Of a stretch of DNA of 64,000 bases, positions 60,160 to 64,000 are shown piece by piece. The notes beneath the pieces are model-generated. The model was given only the letters and a program-made list of their open reading frames with translations. It did not search any database and was not told the DNA's origin. Source of the DNA: Rosellinia necatrix (lineage: Eukaryota; Ascomycota; Sordariomycetes; Xylariales; Xylariaceae). The position numbers and the translations under genes are program-made. Position 1 is the first letter of the stretch. Each line of letters opens with the position of its first letter. The DNA is taken from assembly GCA_021209875.1 (NCBI GenBank), contig JAGYVD010000008.1:929501-993500 (forward strand), read 5' to 3'.

Positions 60160-61870
60160 ATGAGGTCGATTGTGTCGTTTGTCGTGCTGGCCCTCGTCGC
60201 CGCCGTCCGGGCCATCAGCGCGAGTGGCGGCGACAGACTGCTCGTCATCCTCGAAGATGTCGCCGAGAAGAGCGGCTATTCCAAGTTCCTCGGCGACCTG
60301 GAAGGTATGCGCGGGTCCTGCCACGCCCGCAATACAAGCGGCATCTGCTAATCGTCGTGGCAACAGGACGCGGCTTTGACATATCGTATGAAACCCCCAA
60401 GAGCGAGGGCCTTAGCCTATTCCACCTGGGCGAGAGGTCCTATGATCATGTTGTGCTGATGCCCACAAAATCGAAAGGTTTGTGCCTGCCACTATTCCCA
60501 TCACCTCTACCACCACTGCCATCACTGTCACCGCTGCCACCGCTGCCGCCACCACCCCCTCCATCATTGCCCTGTCGCGCGCGCGCGATTGATTAGCTGG
60601 CCGGCTAACCACATGCGCAATCATTTACAGGTCTCGGTCCTAACTTGACGCCTAACCTTCTCCTCGACTTCATCAACGCAGAAGGCAACATCCTCGTGGC
60701 CCTCTCCGGCTCAACGCCTGTTCCTTCAAGCCTCGTATCTCTCCTTCTCGAATTCGATATCAGCCTACCCGCAGATCGCCAGGGCCTCGTCGTCGACCAC
60801 TTCAATTACGACACTACCTCGGCATCCGAAAAACACGATGTGCTTCTCTTGCCGCCGCCCGGACCCCTTCGGTCGGGCCAGAAGGGCTATTTCGAGCTTC
60901 TTCCACTTGATGGCCGGACTGGACACGTACGAGATGGAGAGACGCCGGCAGGACTTATCGCATTCCCCAACGGTCTCGGCCAGACCCTTGGCCACGGTCC
61001 CCTCCTGTCCCCAATCCTGCGCGCTCCCTCCACATGTTACAGTTACAATCCAAAAGAAGAATCCGAAGCCGTCGACGACCTCTTCGCCAGCGGAGCCCAG
61101 CTCTCGCTCGTGAGCGCCCTTCAGGCGCGTAACTCGGCGCGATTCACCGTTGTAGGATCGGCCGACATGTTGAGCGACAAGTGGTTTGATGCGAAGGTGA
61201 AAAAGGTTGGCGAGAAAAACCCTGTGAAAACACTGAACCGGGAATTTGCGACAGCCGTGTCTGGGTGGACCTTTGGAGAGATTGGTGTTCTGCGGGTCAA
61301 CTGGGTCAAGCACCGCTTGAACGAGGAGGGCTTGATGAATGCCAGCAACCCTAAGATTTACCGTATCAAGAACGATGTGGTGAGTTTCAACTGACCCCTT
61401 TCTTCCCTACTCAGCCAGCTGGGCGTAGCATTTACTAACGTGACTAGACGTATCACATTTCACTGTCTGAGTATTCGTGGGGCAAATACATTCCCTTCAC
61501 TGTCCCTGAGGGCGACGAGCTACAACTCGAATTCAGCATGCTTTCACCTTTCGTTCGACTAAAGCTGAACCCCACGGCCTCCTCCGAGGACAGCACCACA
61601 TACTCTGCTTCGTTTAAGCTCCCGGATCAGCACGGCATTTTCAATTTTCTTGTCAACTACAAGCGGCCATTCCTGAGCAATGTATTTGAGAAGAATACTG
61701 TCTCAGTACGACACTTTGCGCACGACGAATGGCCCCGTAGCTGGGTCATCAGTGGCGCCTGGCCGTGGATGGCAGGAATTACGGTAACTGTGGTAGGATG
61801 GCTTGGTTTCTGCGCTCTCTGGTTATACAGTGCACCCCCGGCGACGGGCGAGGGTAAGAAGAAGCAGTGA
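60160..61870 (+). CDS. wbp1: Oligosaccharyltransferase subunit Wbp1 (OST48)
   Basis: Essential non-catalytic subunit of the ER oligosaccharyltransferase that transfers the lipid-linked glycan to Asn. Exons 60160-60304, 60367-60477, 60631-61379 and 61448-61870 give 475 aa. Introns are 62, 153 and 68 nt, all GT-AG and in phase. A signal peptide (MRSIVSFVVLALVAAVRA) leads into the luminal domain: DRLLVILEDVAEKSGYSKF (25-43), LSLFHLGERSYDHVVLMP, INAEGNILVALSG, then HFNYDT and SKHRLNEE-type elements. One C-terminal membrane helix (WPWMAGITVTVVGWLGFCAL) is followed by a cytosolic tail ending KKKQ, which fits a KKXX ER-retrieval signal. Intron 2 is long and made largely of CCACYG units. Length matches fungal Wbp1. 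Confidence 0.95.
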
Positions 61871-63291
61871 GGGGATTCGGACGTGAAATGAAGTCCTTAA
61901 AATGATAGAGAAAAAGAAGGCTTGCGATGATTTTTCCTGTTTGTCATACCCATGCCTCATGTACACGATACAAAGAACGAACTCAAAAGGGACTGAATGG
62001 ACTCGACTTGGCAGGTACGGGAGTCTGCTATAATAGGCTAGAGAGTCTCATGAATAAAGAAAGATAAAAACGTAAAGATATTGTATTCAGCTCCATTGAC
62101 GTAGTAGCCGTCATGTAAGGCTACAAGTATGCACCTACTTAGGTATCTAGCTCTTCAGGTTCTCGAGTTATTAATTTTGGGGCCATTGTGGGTTTAACTC
62201 ATATCTAGAGTCAGTACCAGGTTTTACCAGTTTCCTAGCGCAAGACAATCAAGGTTTAGCGCATTCGCCGCTTTTGCTCAGGCTCGGCGAAGTCGAACAT
62301 GAGTTATGCGACTGAGCAGCTACGTTGTGCATAGCTTATGCACCTGGAGACGATGCTAACAAACGGTCGCAGTTAACGTGAAGGACATAACGTATTGCGA
62401 TACTTATCTACTCGCTAGCCTAAAACGCCGTCAGGCAGTCTACACTGATAAAACCAAGCAAAACGCTCCAGGCGTACAGCTGGGTTAGGGCTATTTTGTA
62501 AGAGCTGGCAAATTTGGAACAGCTCTATCCTGTAGTTTCCGTGGCGTAATCATTGCACTAATTGGAAGTTGGACTATGTGTGACAGGGGCTCTAGTAGAA
62601 GGCTTGGAACTGGTCTATAATACAACTAAAAATTGACTAGGGGTCTCGACTATAGCTGTGTTTGTTCGGTGGAGCGACTTCCTAGGAAGTTGCTCTACCA
62701 ATACGGTCCTATCAAATCCGGTTTGTTCCAAAACGGTTCTCTTGACTAGATTTAGTGCATTTATGGTAGCAGTACGTTTTACAATAATACGTGTTATTAA
62801 AAGTTATGCAAACTCGTTTTGCTTTGGCTTATGCAAAAGGCGGGTTCTGCTCAGGCCAAGCTCAGCCCAGGCTCACGGAAGCATACGTGGGACGGAGCTC
62901 CCCCCTGCATGCGAGGTACTACCCAAAGCTTACTTATCGATAAAGCCCAACTATTTAAAAGTTGATGAATGAAGCAACAACGCCAACATTGGATGACTAG
63001 TTGCACGATAATTGTAGCGTTTACAAGCAAAGACACAGACGACACCCTAGAGCTACTATTCAACCACCTGGTAATCTAGCCGCCTACGCCGTTACCGACT
63101 CCTTAGTATTGGACGTGCGAACCGCAATTCATCCTCCCTCGATTCGAATCAGGGCTCCAAACCCAATTAAGTATCTATCCATCTATCTATCGACCTCAAC
63201 GCGTAAACGAGAGGCGAAACGAGTCAGATGAGCCGAGAGAACCGAAAGCCGGGAACCTAAAACCCCCAAAAGAGAAGACAAAGGACAAAGA
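61871..63291. other. Intergenic, 1.4 kb
   Basis: No gene. It holds a 7-bp stem TTCGCCG/CGGCGAA with a 14-nt loop (62264-62291) and a 24-nt, nearly perfect palindrome centred on CCTAGG (62672-62695). CTCAGG-containing segments occur near 62277 and 62848. It may contain remains of a decayed element, but I see no terminal repeats or transposase. Confidence 0.45.
62672..62695. repeat. Near-perfect 24-nt palindrome
   Basis: GAGC-N-ACTTCCTAGGAAGT-N-GCTC arrangement with a single mismatched pair. The core ACTTCCTAGGAAGT is a perfect 14-bp palindrome. Function unknown. Confidence 0.8.
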
Positions 63292-63390
63292 GAAGAAGAA
63301 GAAGAAGAAGAAGAAGAAGAAGAAGAAGAAGAAGAAGAAGAAGAAGAAGAAGAAGAAGAAGAAGAAGAAGAAGAAGAAGAAGAAGAAGAA
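63292..63390 (+). repeat. GAA triplet tract upstream of PRP38
   Basis: 33 uninterrupted GAA units (99 nt) ending 28 nt before the PRP38 ATG, so within the likely 5' leader. A purine-only strand of this length is prone to slippage and unusual DNA structure. Confidence 0.97.
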
Positions 63391-63418
63391 TAGAGAAGGG
63401 AAAAAAAACAAGCCGGCC

Positions 63419-64000
63419 ATGCCGTCCGACACGCACCGGGCGGACGAGCGGCGGTTCCTGGACGAGCGGGGGAGCGGGGCGGCGGCGGCGCCGAACGGCT
63501 TGAACCCGGCGACGATCCTGGAGAAGGCGGTGCGGGAGCGGATCGTGGCGAGCTACTTCTGGAAGGAGCAGTGCTTCGGGGTGAACGAGGCGGACGTGGT
63601 GGACCGGGTGGCGGCGCACGTGCACTTCGTCGGGGGCACGTACGGCGACGCGCAGCGGCCGTCGCCGTTTTTGTGCCTCGCCCTCAAGCTGCTGCAGCTG
63701 GCGCCCGGCGACGACGTCGTGCGCGCCTACCTCGGCCGCGGCGGCGACCGCTTCAAGTACCTGCGCGCCCTCGCCTGCTTCTACGTCCGCCTCACCCGCC
63801 GCCCCGAGGCCGTCCACGACCTCCTCGAGCCCTTCCTCGCCGACCGCCGCCGCCTGCGCCGCCGCGGCCGTGCCGGGGCCACCCTCACCTTCGTCGACCA
63901 GTTTGTCGACGACCTGCTCACGAAGGACAGGGTCTGCGCCACGAGCCTCTGGGCCATGCCGAAGAGGGAGACCCTCGAAGATCTCGATCTCCTTGGCCCG
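63419..64000 (+). CDS. prp38: Pre-mRNA splicing factor Prp38, 5' part
   Basis: U4/U6.U5 tri-snRNP component required for spliceosome activation. The frame opens at the ATG at 63419 and runs 194 codons to the window edge without a stop, so the gene is truncated on the right. Conserved Prp38 features are LNPATILEKAVRERIVASYF and WKEQCFGVNEADVVDRV (about 30-67), HFVGGTYGDAQRPSPFLCLA (about 74-93), LKLLQLAP, RFKYLRALACFYVRLT (about 115-130) and FVDDLLTK. Residues 140-155 carry an Arg-rich insert (DRRRLRRRGRAG). The start codon is the first ATG after the GAA tract, and stop codons precede it. The DNA here is extremely GC-rich, with mostly G- or C-ending codons, unlike the flank. Confidence 0.93.
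   Translation, partial: MPSDTHRADERRFLDERGSGAAAAPNGLNPATILEKAVRERIVASYFWKEQCFGVNEADVVDRVAAHVHFVGGTYGDAQRPSPFLCLALKLLQLAPGDDVVRAYLGRGGDRFKYLRALACFYVRLTRRPEAVHDLLEPFLADRRRLRRRGRAGATLTFVDQFVDDLLTKDRVCATSLWAMPKRETLEDLDLLGP

Noticed and set aside
62221..62900. Possible decayed transposon between WBP1 and PRP38
   Set aside because: Only weak repeats of CTCAGG segments and two hairpins; no terminal inverted repeats, target duplications or transposase fragments seen.
63130..63160. B-box-like GATTCGAATC
   Set aside because: No A box or cloverleaf on either strand.

Overview
The window is a piece of nuclear chromosome from a filamentous ascomycete, most likely a Sordariomycete. Genes carry short GT-AG introns of about 45-210 nt, often with CTAAC/CTAAT branch sites and a TAG or CAG acceptor. 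Several products have clear fungal counterparts: Vps34, Nse4, Rom2, Vma11, a cerevisin-type vacuolar protease, a BEACH protein, the 9.5 kDa subunit of complex I, Wbp1 and Prp38. Genes are far apart (16 genes or gene parts in 64 kb), so the genome is probably large. The class assignment is an inference from protein and intron style; no tree was made.

Layout, left to right: the end or whole of a disordered protein gene (1-748); a 4.2 kb gene-free stretch; VPS34 (-) and NSE4 (+) as a head-to-head pair (4935-10135); a C2H2 zinc-finger gene whose 5' end I cannot resolve (to 12154); an unknown 285-aa protein (-); a long coiled-coil protein with a C-terminal membrane segment that needs a frame change near 17131 (+); a DUF4336 protein (20454-21374, +); ROM2 (-) and VMA11 (+) as a wide head-to-head pair (25326-33074); an unknown 262-aa protein (-); an unknown N-terminally membrane-anchored protein (-); a 1148-aa low-complexity, polyglutamine protein (-); the vacuolar protease (-) and the BEACH gene (+), head to head (45788-58674); the complex I 9.5 kDa subunit (-) and WBP1 (+), head to head (59102-61870); and the start of PRP38 running off the right edge (63419-64000).

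I rebuilt exon structures by hand from splice signals, phase and protein similarity. VPS34 is 4 exons/914 aa, NSE4 2/440, DUF4336 2/276, ROM2 4/1251, VMA11 6/164, the unknown gene at 33848-34908 is 3/262, the protease 2/528, BEACH 4/2604, complex I 9.5 kDa 2/78, and WBP1 4/475. In each case the exon lengths sum to a whole number of codons.

The gene content is mostly housekeeping. Four genes concern the vacuole and endomembranes (Vps34, the V-ATPase ring subunit Vma11, the vacuolar protease, the BEACH protein). They are not adjacent and I see no sign of co-regulation. I found no biosynthetic cluster, CRISPR array, intact transposon, rRNA or tRNA. The unusual signals are a 7-bp minisatellite filling VPS34 intron 1, the frame break in the coiled-coil gene, a 31-bp dispersed element seen twice with only CpA-to-TpA differences, hundreds of bases of palindromic TACCTAGGTA-type motifs confined to intergenic DNA, and a 33-copy GAA tract just upstream of the PRP38 start.
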